Source: Dipteris shenzhenensis (lineage: Eukaryota; Polypodiophyta; Polypodiopsida; Gleicheniales). Taken from it: a stretch of DNA of 64,000 nt. This document shows, piece after piece, positions 22,600-34,900 of the stretch (positions are counted from its first letter, which is position 1; each line of letters opens with the position of its first letter). Under the pieces are notes generated by a model. The model saw nothing but the letters and a program-made list of their open reading frames with translations. It had not been told where the DNA came from and made no database searches. The stretch is taken from NCBI GenBank assembly GCA_047967505.1, contig CM106539.1; one strand, written 5' to 3'. Made by a program: the position numbers and the translations under genes.

Positions 22600-22785
22600 G
22601 AGAACAAGACTGTGTCATCGGCAAACCGCTGTGCGCAGAACTGTAGACTGGTGGAGGGGAGGGTGACCCCCCCCCTCCACCAGTCTACACCTTGGGAGAA
22701 CAAGACTGTGTCATCGGCAAACCGCTGTGCGCAGAACTGTAGACTGGTGGAGGGGAGGGTGACCCCCCCCCCTCCACCTTTTCCT
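22600..22785. repeat. Tandem duplication and hairpin over the RT active site
   Basis: A ~85-90-bp segment starting gggagaacaagactgtgtca occurs twice in a row, so FADDTVLFSQ is encoded twice. Each copy ends in gactggtggaggggagggtg followed by a C run and, after the first, ccctccaccagtctac, which forms a strong hairpin. Confidence 0.9.
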
Positions 22786-23733
22786 TGATCTTTTGCATCA
22801 AGGAGGACTGTCACGATGGCGAAGAGCAAGGATGCCAGTGGGCACCCTTGTCTCACCGATTTGTTGAGCGTGAAGCACCCAACTGCCCTGCCATTCACGT
22901 AGAGAATAGCCGCCGCATTCCCAAACAAGCATGTAACCATCTTGATGAAGCCAGACCTGAAGCCCAAGCGGTCCAACACCTCCATGAGGAAATCCCACCG
23001 GATCTTGTCGTAAGCCTTATCCAGGTCTAAACCTAGCATAATTGCTTTTTGGCCTATTGCGCTTGCATAATCAAAGGCCAGGGCAACATTCATTACATTT
23101 TCAAAGATATCCCTTCCCTTCATGAAGCCATTCTACTCTTTGTCGACTACTGTGTAGCAGAACTCGGATTCTTATTACCATGTCTTTAGCGATGATCTTG
23201 TAGGAAGTCTTAAGCATGGTGATAGGCCTCCAGTCCCCCACCTGGAGTCTATCCTACTTCTTTGAAATCAACCTCATCAGGCCTGACTTCACATCTTCTA
23301 AGAGGGCGCCATCGTTCACAACCGTGTTCGCCATGTCCGTGAGGTCTTGACCCATCACTCCCAGAAGGCTTTAAAGAACTCTGCAGTCAACCCATCCAGA
23401 CCTGGTGCCTTTTCATCTGCTAGCAGGTCAAGCGCATTTCCCAGCTCGCTCATAGTAAAGGGACACGCTATTGGTACTCAGATACTCTGGGCTCGAGGCC
23501 CTCCAAGGAATTAAATAAATTGCACTTCCTTTCGTTGTCTTGTAGCGCCTTCTCGCCCACGATCGCACTTAACTCCTTTTGGAACATCGCCGCTATGTGC
23601 CAGAGGTCTGTGAAGATCTCTCCTTGCGCATCCTGAACCTGGTCAATCAGATCCGGTTGACGATTTCTCTTTAATGATTGAAAGAAGGCCTTGGAGGGAC
23701 AATCCCCCATAGCCAGCCGAGGAAGGGTGGTGG

Positions 23734-24123
23734 ATGCGAGGCCCCCTGAAGGGGTCGTCTATCGCCTCGACGCTCTCTAATCATTCTCCTATTGTTTGGC
23801 GGTTCTTGGTCCTCGGTGGAGAGGCCGAAGGATATTCCCTACAAACGTTCTATAGGCGAATTAGAAGATCAGACCTCATTGCCCGGTGGGATGAGGTCGT
23901 GAGAGGAGTGCTCCAGATTGCAAAGGACGAGGACTTTAAGGCTCGGGCGGCCCTGATGAAATGGCGGCTTCTGACGGCCTCGACGGCCCTGGAGGCTCTT
24001 CGGATCCCAGTGGCCGAAAACTCAAAGGACCAAGTGCTAGCTTTAATGGACATGGAGATGGCAGCCCAGGAAGTAGAACTTCGGGAGGCGGATCAAGCTC
24101 GGGTCAAGAGCAGACCTTCATAG
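23734..24123 (+). CDS. Unknown 129-codon open frame
   Basis: The frame contains [20 protein letters not shown], an Ala/Leu-rich helical stretch ([19 protein letters not shown]) and a Glu/Ala-rich end. It is opposite in strand to the LINE and ends just before a repeat shared with 12485-12550. Composition looks coding rather than random, but I do not recognise the family. It may be the end of another retroelement ORF. Start codon uncertain. Confidence 0.3.
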   Translation: MRGPLKGSSIASTLSNHSPIVWRFLVLGGEAEGYSLQTFYRRIRRSDLIARWDEVVRGVLQIAKDEDFKARAALMKWRLLTASTALEALRIPVAENSKDQVLALMDMEMAAQEVELREADQARVKSRPS

Positions 24124-24177
24124 GTTGTTAGACCTTGCTAGCATTACGGCAAAGTAAAGGGGTACCAATAGGTTTTG

Positions 24178-24334
24178 CACACACACACACACACATACAT
24201 ATCTCTCTCTCTCTCTCTCTCTTCTCTCTCTATATATATATGTATATATGTGTATGTGTATATAAATATAAATAAATAAATAAATAAATATATATATATA
24301 TGTAAATATATAAATATATGTATATATATATATG

Positions 24335-24365
<31 letters not shown>

Positions 24366-24372
24366 TATGTAC

Positions 24373-24443
<71 letters not shown>

Positions 24444-24446
24444 CAT
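24178..24446. repeat. Compound microsatellite (CA)n (TC)n (TA)n (CA)n
   Basis: Runs of CA, CT, TA/TAAA and again CA cover almost the whole interval. The repeating Cys/Val or Tyr/Ile frames on either strand are spurious. Confidence 0.95.
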
Positions 24447-24454
24447 ATAGAAGG

Positions 24455-25400
24455 ATCTATTGTAACTACATGCATGAACTATGCTACCATGTAAAAAGTA
24501 CCTCTACTAGTTGTGATTACATATGTACACAGTTGGCCAAAGGTATTGAGAAGGAGGCTAGCGTTAAAGAAGGTCAACTTGATAGATTTGCTAAAAGGCT
24601 AGGGCTTGTCGATACTCTCATAATGACTAAGCCCATCCAATACAATTTGAAATTTGAATATGGTGTAGAGGTAATAAAGTTGCCACTTTATGTGGTAAGA
24701 AACGAAAAAGACGTTGGCTTTGTGGGCATTGAAATGAAGGGCATGCCCTTTCAATGATATATATTCCATGTTGTGGTGAGGCACATAGTACAAAGGTACA
24801 CTATGGGAACGAAGGCGTTTGCTTTTGTGGGACTTTGCACGTTGTGTGAAAAGTGCTTTTGGATGCTTGTGTGATAGGAAAATGAGAGAAGGGTAGTGTG
24901 ACTGCGAGGTCAAGAGAGTGAAAAAAAGGGCCGAGTGGGGCAAGGAGACGGTGTGAAATCAAAGGGGGAGGGGGGGCCGAGATACGGTAGGGAGCACCAG
25001 TCACTTACGAGGTGGACACAGGAGGGGTGATGAGATGGAAGTTGGAGCCAAGCGAGCGAGGCAAAATATCATGAGGGGAATATAATAATAAAATTTGTGG
25101 GGGGTGGCTTGAGGAAGGCACAAAGGGGGCGAAAAGAAATGATGGGGGGCGTGGAAAATGCAAAGAAAATAAATAAATGGAGGGGGCCAGGCTGGAAGGG
25201 ACAAAAAAGGAGGGGTGGACCAAGAGGGGGAAGACGTGGAAAGAATTGATTGGGCGAGACCCGGGCAGGGGGGTAACTAAGGGGGAAAATTATTGAGGGG
25301 AATGTTGAGGGGGGTTGACACGTAGGAAAGGGCAATAATTGACGGGAATACACGTGCGGAGGGCTAGGTGACACGGGGGATGACAAGGTGTGGGAAAGCC
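24455..25400. other. Intergenic; short open frame then G-rich sequence
   Basis: A frame from about 24455 to 24757 (containing AKGIEKEASVKEGQLDRFAK) is unrecognised and may be chance or a remnant. From 24890 to 25400 the plus strand is unusually rich in G runs. This is upstream of the DUF1685 gene. Confidence 0.3.
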
Positions 25401-25799
25401 AGCTGGTCATCCCTGTCAACAAGCCAAGCAAAGGCAAAGGCTGCATTTTGCACGAGGTTGCCCATCGCCATAGCCAGCCAGCCCGCCAGCAGCCATCGAT
25501 CGCCATAGCCAGCCACCTTCTTCCCTCCTTCTCACTTCACCATGGCCACTTCTCCTTCCTCATCACACCTCTCCCTTCATGCCTGACCATCCATCAATCA
25601 ATCAATCAATCAATCAATCTCAGCCTTCTCCTCGCCTCCACCACCACCTTCACCACCTTCCACCTTCTGCACGTTATGGCGGACGAGGGGCCTCCTCCCC
25701 CCCCCTGCCTGCTTCTCCTGCCGCACGAGGAGGAGCAGGAGGAGCCAGATCTGCGCAGAGCTTTGCAGCAGCAGCCGGAACAACAGCAGCAGCAGCAAT

Positions 25800-25965
25800 C
25801 TTCTCCAGCGTGAAAGGATTCCTCTGCAAAAGAGGCAAGAGCTACTATCTTCTCCAGGATTGAACGGATCTCTCTGCAAAAGACGCAAGCGCTATCTTCT
25901 CCAGTTTTGAACGGATCTCTCTGCAAAAGAGGCAAGAGCTATCTGAGCACCTTTTGGAGCTCTGA
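25800..25965 (+). repeat. ~58-bp tandem repeat x3 in the DUF1685 upstream region
   Basis: Three diverged head-to-tail units of tctctgcaaaagaggcaaga...tatcttctccag...gaacgga lie 100-260 bp upstream of the DUF1685 start codon. A (AATC)n run is at 25590-25620. They are probably in the 5' leader or proximal promoter. Confidence 0.75.
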
Positions 25966-26060
25966 GCGCAAGCTCTGCAAAGCGACCCGAGCCAGTACCT
26001 TCCCTTCTCTCCTCATAGCTCCTCTGTTGAAATTCAGAGAGCACTGAAGGAAGTTGAGGG

Positions 26061-28246
26061 ATGGCTGATGATCCCTGCTCAGAGCTCCCCTCCCTCTCCA
26101 ACACGCTTCCCGAGCATCACTCTGCTCTCTCTGTCCTCCACCAGCTCGACCACAACTGGTTTCGAGACAACATCCTCACTCCCCACAGCATTCCCGGCTC
26201 CCCAGCTTCCCCTCCCCCTCCCTCTTCTCTCTCGCCTTTCCGCAGTATCGAACTCGTTCAACCTCCCCAATCTCGCACCTCCGCCGCCGGCACCTCCCAC
26301 GCCTCTTACCTCCCCCTTCCCCGCTTCCAGAGCCTGCCCACACCTGTTGCCGCCCATATCAGCCCTCCGAATCTCTCTGCCCGACGTTACCCACACCGCA
26401 GGCTGCGAAAACCCGGCGCCGAAATGCATATCCAGGTACCCAGACGGCAGTTATGTAAGACTTCCCCTCGTGACAGAGGAGGGTCGAACGGACCGCAGAC
26501 GTCCATTGTCGGACACGGGCGTGCGCCCTGTGGTAGTGCCCGCCTCAAGAACGGAGATTGCAAACCTTCGTCTTGCAAGGTAACTCCTCTCCTTTCTGCT
26601 TTAGACTTTCATTTCGGATCGCGAACCGATCTGTGGTTGCTCTCAGGTGATCATATGATCAAGCTACTTATTGCGATTTTTCGATCTTCATTATTAGATT
26701 ATGAGCACGTGTTTTCTAGATCTATCTGTCGTGGGCTCTTTAAGGCTGCTTCCACTGCGCAATGTGCCTTGACAACTATTCGTGTCGTAACGTAAGAAGG
26801 CTTGATTTGGTTATCAATTCTCCATTATGTCGCCGTACATTCGAGTGTTTGCTCCTCACATTGTGAAATTCAATGCTGGCTTGAGCGGGTCTAAAATTCC
26901 TGTCTCCATTCGGAATGAAATTCGGGAGTAGTTGTCCTGAATTCCAAGAAGTGAAAAACCTCGGGGCGATGGCGTTACCTCATTTCCGAAATTGCATGCT
27001 ACTGGACTCCATGTAGTTGAGTGCAGCAAGTTGAGCTGCTACTCGGGCAATCAAAATTGTGCGCTGGTCAGATCGGAAATTTCCAAAACTTAAAATATCT
27101 CTTGGGAACGCATGAATGGCGTTCCCGAAATTGCACACTATTGGACTCTATTTTGCTGATAATCTTTCGGTGCAGCAAGTTGAGCTGCTACCTTGGCAGT
27201 CAAGAATGTGCACTGGTCAGATCTGCCAGCTTTGAAATTTTCTTTAACACGACTTATCTTTTTCCGACTGAAGTAAGTTGGAACAAATGGTGGATTCCTT
27301 GGATGTCGTATTTTTCTTGGCCAAATACAGAGCTAGTTTGGTGACTACAGTTGCTTACAATAGCTTCTGCATGGATGGCAATTTAATGAAATCTACTTGA
27401 AAAGGCTGGCACTTTTACGAGAGAGTAGTCTCACAAGGGCAGTTTTGAAAGTTACAAAGCGCTGAAAACGTCTTGAAAGGGTGGTCATTTTATTCAACAA
27501 ATTGGTAAGATTTTGTCTTATGTTGGGATGGCGTTGTACTTCCACAGAGCAGATACTTTGTGGCCTCTTGTGAGGCATGTTGCTGTACACCAAATTGCCC
27601 AAAATTTAATGAGGGCAATCAAGACTTGCATTTAGCATCTTGCACCTAAAGTCTATTTCAGACTTTTGTTGCAATTTATTGACTTCTTGGTTAAGAGGGC
27701 TTGATTTGACTTTTGCATGGTTATTTTAATGATTGAGATATGTTAAGCTTGTAAATCTGATTCTAGATTGTATGATGGCAGGATCAAATTGTAGAAAACA
27801 CAGGGTTAACGAAGCTTGAGAGAATTGTATCTGGGAAGCCAATGAGAGCTTCATTAGTTGATACTCAACAATCAGCCACAACAAGAAGGATGAAGAAAAA
27901 TCGAAGGAAAAGCTCCAAAAGTATGACAGACCTTGAAGTTGATGAGCTGCAGGGTTTCATGGACCTTGGTTTTCATTTGAGCAGAGATGACTTGTCTCCT
28001 TATGTAGTTAGCACAGTGTCAGGACCAAAAAGTCAGCTGGAAGAAGATGGTGAGCTTGGTGAAAGCTCAAGAGATACACCTTATAGGGCCAAGCCACTCT
28101 GGTCTGAGGCCTGGTTGATACAGAGATCAGACTCACCGCTGCGGAATTGGCGAATTCCAGCTCCAACTGAAGGAAGTGGGGATATGAAAGAACACCTGAA
28201 GTTTTGGGCTCGGGCAGTTGCATCCACTGTGCGTCAGGAATGCTAA
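26061..28246 (+). CDS. DUF1685 family protein (host gene)
   Basis: Two exons, 26061-26579 and 27782-28246, joined in phase 0 by a 1.2-kb GT-AG intron (cttgcaag/gtaact; gatggcag/GATCAA), giving about 327 residues. The N-terminus has VLHQLDHNWFRDNIL, like the 'L.D..WF...IL' start of DUF1685 proteins. A Pro/Ser-rich linker follows. The C-terminal exon carries the family core: SKSMTDLEVDELQGFMDLGF, then NWRIPAPTEGSGDMKEHLKF and WARAVASTVRQEC at the end. The family is plant-wide and of unknown function. The frame is intact and GC-rich in exon 1, unlike the surrounding repeats, so this is probably an active gene. Confidence 0.88.
26985..27250. repeat. ~137-bp tandem duplication in the DUF1685 intron
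   Basis: Two diverged copies containing cgaaattgca, gcagcaagttgagctgctac, and actggtcagatc-like blocks lie in tandem within the intron. Confidence 0.75.
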
Positions 28247-30355
28247 AATTATGAGGTAGAGTTGTGTCATCTTCTATTAAAGTTGATTCCTCTTCGAACT
28301 TGGGGCTAGTCAGGAGACTTGCTTCTCAAGTTGCAGTGCTGCATAAGGATAAAAGTTTCTCGTTGGCTTGGATTCTCAGGCCAACTTCGTTTATATTCCT
28401 GAGAAAGTAACGACTGTGCAGAAGTTCTGCAGGTCTGTCTCTCTTGGTAGAAGCAACATTAAGTGTTGTTTTGAAATCCCCTGTAAATGTCCTCGTGACA
28501 GCAGGGAAAGGGGAGGCAAGTAAGGACATGGCAAGAAGTCTTGAATCTATGTTTAAGTCTATTGATCAGACAAACTCGGTGATATCTGTTTTGTTGGTCC
28601 AAGGGTTTGACACATGGGGGCATCCAAGGGTGAACTAGTAGTCCGAGGTAGATCATATGCACAAGGATACCTCTGCTGGTTTGTGAAAGACAGAGGCGGA
28701 ATGTTTCATTATTGAGGTTTACTGTCCCTTTCAGAATACTTCAGGAAAATGGAATGTAAAGAGCAAGGATATGAGAGGCCAATTTATGCCAACTTTACGT
28801 GGAAGAATTGACAGTGGCAGATGTCTAACCTGCAGAGTGTGTCCTTGTATTTGCATTTGGAGGGTTTCTACAAGGTATCGAGAACCTCTAAATGGCCATC
28901 TTTGCAATAATGTTTATATGGCAACTTTTGTGCATATCTGCTGCATTTATTGCACTTGCCACTAACTCTGGCTAGTTTTTATGTTGCTCAGGTTCTGCAC
29001 ATGCCTTTGTCACCAAGAAGAACAGGAGCATTGGGTAAAGAGGATTGTGTGCTATGCATCTTGGCTTCTGGCAGAACCACGTTCTGGGGTTTGGTAGTTT
29101 CTTTTACTGCTGGTTGCTTCTGTTAAGGTGGAGATTTTATTATCAGGTCAGACCTGCAGTCATAAGAATATTCCTGTTATTAATTGAAAATGAAACAAAA
29201 CAGTGCTGGTTTTGTCAAAAAATGTAAACAGCATGCCTGTTTTCAAAGATTGGAATTGGTCAAGACTCTCAGAACACCACATGGATACTAGAGACTTTGT
29301 GGGTATACGAAAGCGCCCTTTTCCGCTTTGGAGGTGGCAATGCTCTCTCTCTCTCTCTCTCACCCACTTACCCACCCACCCAGGTAATGGGTTTGGTTTC
29401 CTAAAAAATTCACAACTTTCAAGATACAAATGATATAACCACGACTCCAATACCAATATTTCTAAATCTTTAAGAGTATAAAATTTACATGCCAAAAACC
29501 CTTTCTAATCGCATTTCACAAATTCATATTAATGGAAGCCTAACCTAATCCAACTTAATGTACCCAACTAACCTAACTAACCCCCTAAGTCAACCTAATT
29601 TAGCCTCATCTAACCAAGTTTAAGCTAACCTAATCCAATCCCTGTGCTCCATCGCCTTGCCTTCTTCTCCCTCCCACTTCCTCCCAGTGAGAAATGGCAT
29701 CTGTGATGCACATTGAGGCAATCTATCCTACCGTGATATTGAAATGCATGAAAGAGTACAAGGTGGCAATGGCTCGGGCATCCAACTTGGAACCTAGAGA
29801 GAGCTTCGCAATGGGTTTGCCCCTTCCCTTGTCTCTACCGTCCACCCTTCTCCATCCTTTCCGTGCGATTTGCTTGGGAGAAGAATACTTGGTAGTTGTC
29901 GAAATCATCATGCATGAAGTAAGCATGCCATCATAGGAGATAAAGGAGAGCTTAGAAAGATAGTTGGAGGTTAAGGCAACGAGGCGCTTGAGTGTAGAAT
30001 GCAAGTAGGAAAGAAGGTGAGATGTTTGGAACCGAGCGTGTCAATTGGGACAAATTGGCGTTGGTCCTAGAAGCTTTGCTTGATCGGGAGCTTGAAGGCA
30101 AAATATATTAATTGGCATAGATTAACCAAGCGTCATGTTGTGATATGTCCATCAAGAATTTGGGAGGACAAAGGCGAACCAATGCAAATTGATTTTTGAA
30201 TTTTTTATTGAAGAGGGGACATTCTCTCTCTCTCTCTCTACCCCCCCCTTGCTTGCCCCCACAACCTTGCTTATGCTCACGTATACACAATTTGTGTAAG
30301 CACACAACTACTTGATTGGGTTGTAAAAAATTCTGCTTTCTTCGGAAGGTGGCAA
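28247..30355. other. DUF1685 downstream region, no gene seen
   Basis: Moderate-GC sequence to about 29.2 kb may be 3' untranslated or decayed exon sequence; no frame is persuasive. Short (TC)n runs occur at about 29342-29362 and 30221-30240. Around 29.5-29.65 kb there is irregular cctaacctaa-like sequence. Confidence 0.4.
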
Positions 30356-30356
30356 T

Positions 30357-30357
<1 letters not shown>

Positions 30358-30426
<69 letters not shown>
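30358..30426. repeat. (TC)n microsatellite
   Basis: About 68 bases of TC. It is preceded by aggtggcaatgctctctct, as is the shorter run at 29.34 kb. Confidence 0.97.
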
Positions 30427-30429
<3 letters not shown>

Positions 30430-33400
30430 CCTGAGCCCTCTTGTGCGCACATATGCACTCTTTGTAAGCACTCACCTACATGATTTATTGTGTTGAGTCC
30501 TCACATATTGTAGTACCTCTTTTTGTTGCCAACATGTTAGTGTTGCTCTAAGATTGATTTCTAGGTGCCTTCTCTTGAGGTAGACATTAGTTTCTTTTAC
30601 TTCCCCTGGTGCTACATTGTAACTATCATTCTAACTTTATATGCATCTCCACTCGGAACCTATCATATTGTGTGTTGTGGTGGTCATGGTGAGGCTTTTA
30701 CTAGAAATGCTATCAGTCAAGTGCATTTGTTTAAATGACAAAAATAAAAAAGGTGGCCTTTCTATGCTTGGAACCCTTGCTAAGGAGTTGCAATGCGTAC
30801 ATGGTCATTTTTGTTAGAATAGTTGTAAAAGAGTGATGTGCAAAGCATCAATAAGCCAACAATTGATGCTTTACCTTATTATTGATATACCTTAATAGGG
30901 CACCCAAACTGCTGGCTTCAAGTGAGTTTGTGTTGAAACTCCAAGATGCTTCTTGATAGATTCCATGGTAGGTCTGTCTTCCCACTTAATGAGGGGAATG
31001 CGGCTACAAAAACCAATTTGTGAATAGTACAACTGATGATGTTGTGCCTTAAGGAGTCTTGTCGCGAGAAGTCAGGAGTTTCTCCCACATTGCGTGGGGA
31101 TTTGCATAACATTTGATGAAATGTATTTCTTTTGACACACTCGTCCCAATTAAAGTTTATAGAAGTTGTTTTCCGTCAGCTTGTTCCCTTCTACGTTTGA
31201 TATATCTGAAAGGGGACTTGCCTTTTATTTGTTCTTTTGCTTTTTCAAGATATGTAGAAAAGGGGAGTATGTTTATACCAGGGTGACTTATGCATAGAAT
31301 TTTATAGTGTCTATCGCATATACACAGTTTAAACTTGTGCATGGCCTTAGAAGCATAACCTATGACATAGGCTTGGTTTTGTTAAATTATCTGTTGTAGC
31401 CCTTATTTGCAAAATCCATTATTGAATAAAAAGTTTCAATCTTAAAGATACAAGCATGGGTTTTTTGCATGTTTTGGATTCCTTTGTGCCATATTTATGT
31501 GTTGCCTTTGCTTCACAAAGTGAGTTTACAATTAGAAGCAATGAACACTCTTGAATGTGATCCTTTCCCTTCAATGTGGGGAAGACATGCTTGACTAGGA
31601 AAAATGTCACCATACATAGCAATACCCCAAAAATATGTAATGTGCACTAGTTGCCTCCATCCCATCTACATAGGACTTATGGAATTTCCAAGGGGAACAT
31701 TTGATGGAGTGCTCCAAGATGGTTCTTGACATAGTAATCCTTGGGTTGCAATCAGATGAGTGCAACGTCTAGAAGCATTATAAAGAAAATGCATTGTTAA
31801 ACATCAAAAGCATTGTAAAGAAAATGCATTGTCCAACATCAAAAACCAAATCCTAGAGCACATTCTTAAAAATTGATTCACATTGGGAGCACAAACAGAG
31901 GCATGATAGGCTTCGAGCACAAGTTACACTCAAATGCAACTTGCCTCTTGGATTACAAGTGGTACCCAAAGTAATATAGTAATGTGTGAAGACTTGCCTT
32001 AAAAACAAAACCTAGGCCATTTTAGTTAGCATTATTGATAGTGTCAACAATTGCATTTTTATTTTTGTATGTTGTTTTGTTGTGTTTCATCAATCTCTTA
32101 CATATTTGTGTGATTACATGTGCAAACGATGGACAAGTCAGATTGTGCAGTCTATGTATATGTGTATATAATTCTTATGTTAGCATGTTGTGTATGATAA
32201 CCCTTCAAACTATGTAAGCATCCATAAGTTCATAGGATGTCACGAAGCTTATATACTTGTGATTGAACAACTTTGGCTTTGCCAAAAGAATGGACCAATT
32301 ATCTAAAAGTGCACATTGATGATAGAGGCTTTACAAAAAAGGGAAAGAACCCTAAGGATCGTCTTTAGAGGCAAGGTCATACATTAATGATTACTTGAAC
32401 TAATGATACTTCTCATCAATGGGGATTGTATAGAGGCACAATAGAAGCTGGAAGGTGTACTCTTGTCTAACACTTTGGCTTACTGAACCTCTATGAAATC
32501 CATGGGACATGATCATTGACTTAAAGTCTATAAAGTCTTATTGAACCTCTATCAAATCCATGGGACATGATCATCAACTTAAAGTGTATGAAGTCTTAGG
32601 AGTTCTAATTTTAGTCTTATAATGTTATGAAGTCTCATGGCCAAGTCAAACCCATTCTCATGTTTGAACTCTTTTGGTTTTTAAACTTGACATCTTATTA
32701 CAAACTGTCAGCATTTGTCATAATATGATTCAGGGCTATTGTAAGTTGCATCTTATCAAGACCATGTTTACAATTTATAGGCAACCCCCCTTTGTCAAAG
32801 TGTTATTGTAAGTTGCATCTTATCAAGACCATGTTTACAATTTATAGGCAACCCCCCTTTGTCAAAGTGTTAAAATTCCTACACTAAGATAAATAAGTTA
32901 TTGATTCATGTGGCCATGTCAAGGATTTGCTCTTTAAACTTGATATGATCTTCTACTATTTCAATTCCAAGCGCTTTGAAAAAGCACAATAGGTAAAAAG
33001 AGAAGCTACATGCCCTAGCACACTCACATAGTAGCACTGGTTGAAAGCCATAATTTCTTTGTTAGAAAGGTTGCTACTAAATGAAAATGATGACAAATAT
33101 ATATTGTGCGTCTAATTGGACACTATATATTATTGAATGGGTTATTGTGAATAATTGTAGTTAGTTGAACTTTCTTAGCATGTCTCATTCATCCTCCATG
33201 AAAGAATCGTAACCCATGTGGAAATATAAGGGGCAATCAAATTTCAATTATATTGAAATAAGACACATTGGTTGCTCTTCCTTGATTTTTTGTTTCTCCA
33301 TTGTTAAATAGTCTTAGTTTTAGTTAGTGGATCCAACATTTGATTAGAGGTACTAGTAGTTTTGAGCGATGGTTGCTCGTCCTTGATTTTTTGTTTCTCC

Positions 33401-34900
33401 ATTGTACAACAGTCTTAGTTTGAGTTAGTAGATCCAACATTTGATTAGAGGTACCAGTAGTTTTGGTTAGTAGATCAAACATTTGCTTACAGGTACCAGT
33501 AGTTTTTAAGTGATGGTTGCCATCATTAGGAGATTGGTGTAACTTCTTTTTTTCATTGACATTATGGCACGTAGTTGATTTCTTTCAGTAGGTCTCATCA
33601 TCAACCTAGGCTTGGTAATCTCTCTTTCTTAAGAGCTCTCCTTGGAAGATAATGCACACTCTTCTTTGCCTCTTCATTTTGGGAGTTTGGATTCAAACAA
33701 TTTTTTCTCTTGCATTATATAATCCTTTGGTGCCTTTTTTGAGTGGATTTCTAGTTTCTCCATAAAATTTTTAAAGTTGTACCACATTAGAATATAATGT
33801 GGTCTCATGAAGAGTTATACATCATGGATCAAGGCAACATGGTGATTTCTTCAACCATAGACGATTGTGTTGATTAGTTGGTCCTCTTAAGTATATTTCT
33901 TGGCGTTGTTTAGCCAACGTTCCAACTCTACAACCTCTCGTATACTTAAGTTGGAATCTTGGCTAGACAAAGCCAAGCGAGACAAAGTTGAACCTCTTAA
34001 GTATCTTGCTAGGCTTGAGTTGCTTGAGTTGAACCTCTTAAGTACCTTTCTTGGATTGAGTTGTGAATCTCTTATGTATCTTGGTTGGATGTTTCTAGCA
34101 AAAATTTATCTGTATACAAAGAAAAAGTAGTGTCAGTGAAATTGCAAGAGCACTAATGGGTACATTGTAAAAACTAGTAGATGAGGAAGCATAAGGAAAT
34201 GGGGTAGCTATAGAAAAGGATGGAGATTATTAGGAGATTTCATTAAATTGAAGGCTCCTTAAAGAGTTGTGGAATATATTTGTTAGCTAATTTAGCTCCC
34301 TACATTCATAATCCCATCTTCTAAGAGGTATGTTCAAACTCGATGAATGGGCTTCCAGTAGTTTATCTTTTTTCTAATATTGTTACTACAGCAACACATT
34401 GAAATTTACTTTGGTGTCAAAGAGCCAATTCACATAGTGGTACCCTAGTTCTAGACTTCATGTAGCAAAACAACTCCACATTCTTGTGGCATGTACAAGA
34501 AGACTTTCTCTTTGGTATTTTTGTATACACAAAGGATAATATTGACTTAATATTTTCTAAGAAAATTGTGCTTTCTGTGGCCTTTCCTAAAAGATGAGAA
34601 TCTTGCCAACATAGGGGAAATGGGATCAAGGAAGTACACTGATCTATTTAGTAATATCAATTTATCTTCAAGGTCTCCAAGTCTAAATTTATGTTTTTGG
34701 TTTTTGCATTTGTCAGTCCATTGTACAAATAGACAAATTCATTTGTAGAAGCAATTCATGTGCCTATACAAATAGAGGGGGTTTAGTTCCTTCTCTATCA
34801 GTCATTCTTTCTATAGCTATGTGGGCCCACATAGCTATGTTTAGGATTTCATACAAACATAGAGATTGACTTTATTGTTTTAAGAGGGTAGCAATCCATT
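30430..34900. other. Long AT-rich stretch, tandem duplications only
   Basis: No coding frame or RNA gene seen. Local duplications are: a ~36-bp pair near 31770-31850; a ~60-bp pair near 32480-32600 (cctctatgaaatccatggga); a 69-bp near-perfect pair at about 32735-32875 (gtaagttgcatcttatcaag); a ~100-bp pair at about 33265-33450 (cttgattttttgtttctcca); and short aacctcttaagta repeats near 33885-34080. Confidence 0.6.

Larger units (their letters stand above)
21970..23720 (-). pseudogene. LINE 5' half: reverse transcriptase
   Basis: On the minus strand the frames read CPSKAFFQSLKRN (23690), LDLDKAYDKIRWDFLMEVLD, AAAILYVNGRAV, SVRQGCPLASLLFAIV, FADDTVLFSQ (the catalytic YxDD-type box), and near the end GIGLPDAERKNMMLIVGKWL and MGVRKWVRLGW. 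These are in canonical order for a plant L1-like reverse transcriptase. The coding sequence stops exactly at the element A terminus. The missing 3' half appears at 11093. Stops and a local duplication show it is dead. Confidence 0.9.

Noticed and set aside
24118-24446. Cys/Val and Tyr/Ile repeat proteins
   Set aside because: Pure microsatellite translation.
26068-26583. Pro/Ser-rich alternative frame over DUF1685 exon 1
   Set aside because: The frame from 26061 splices in phase to the conserved exon and has the family-like VLHQLDHNWFRDNIL start.
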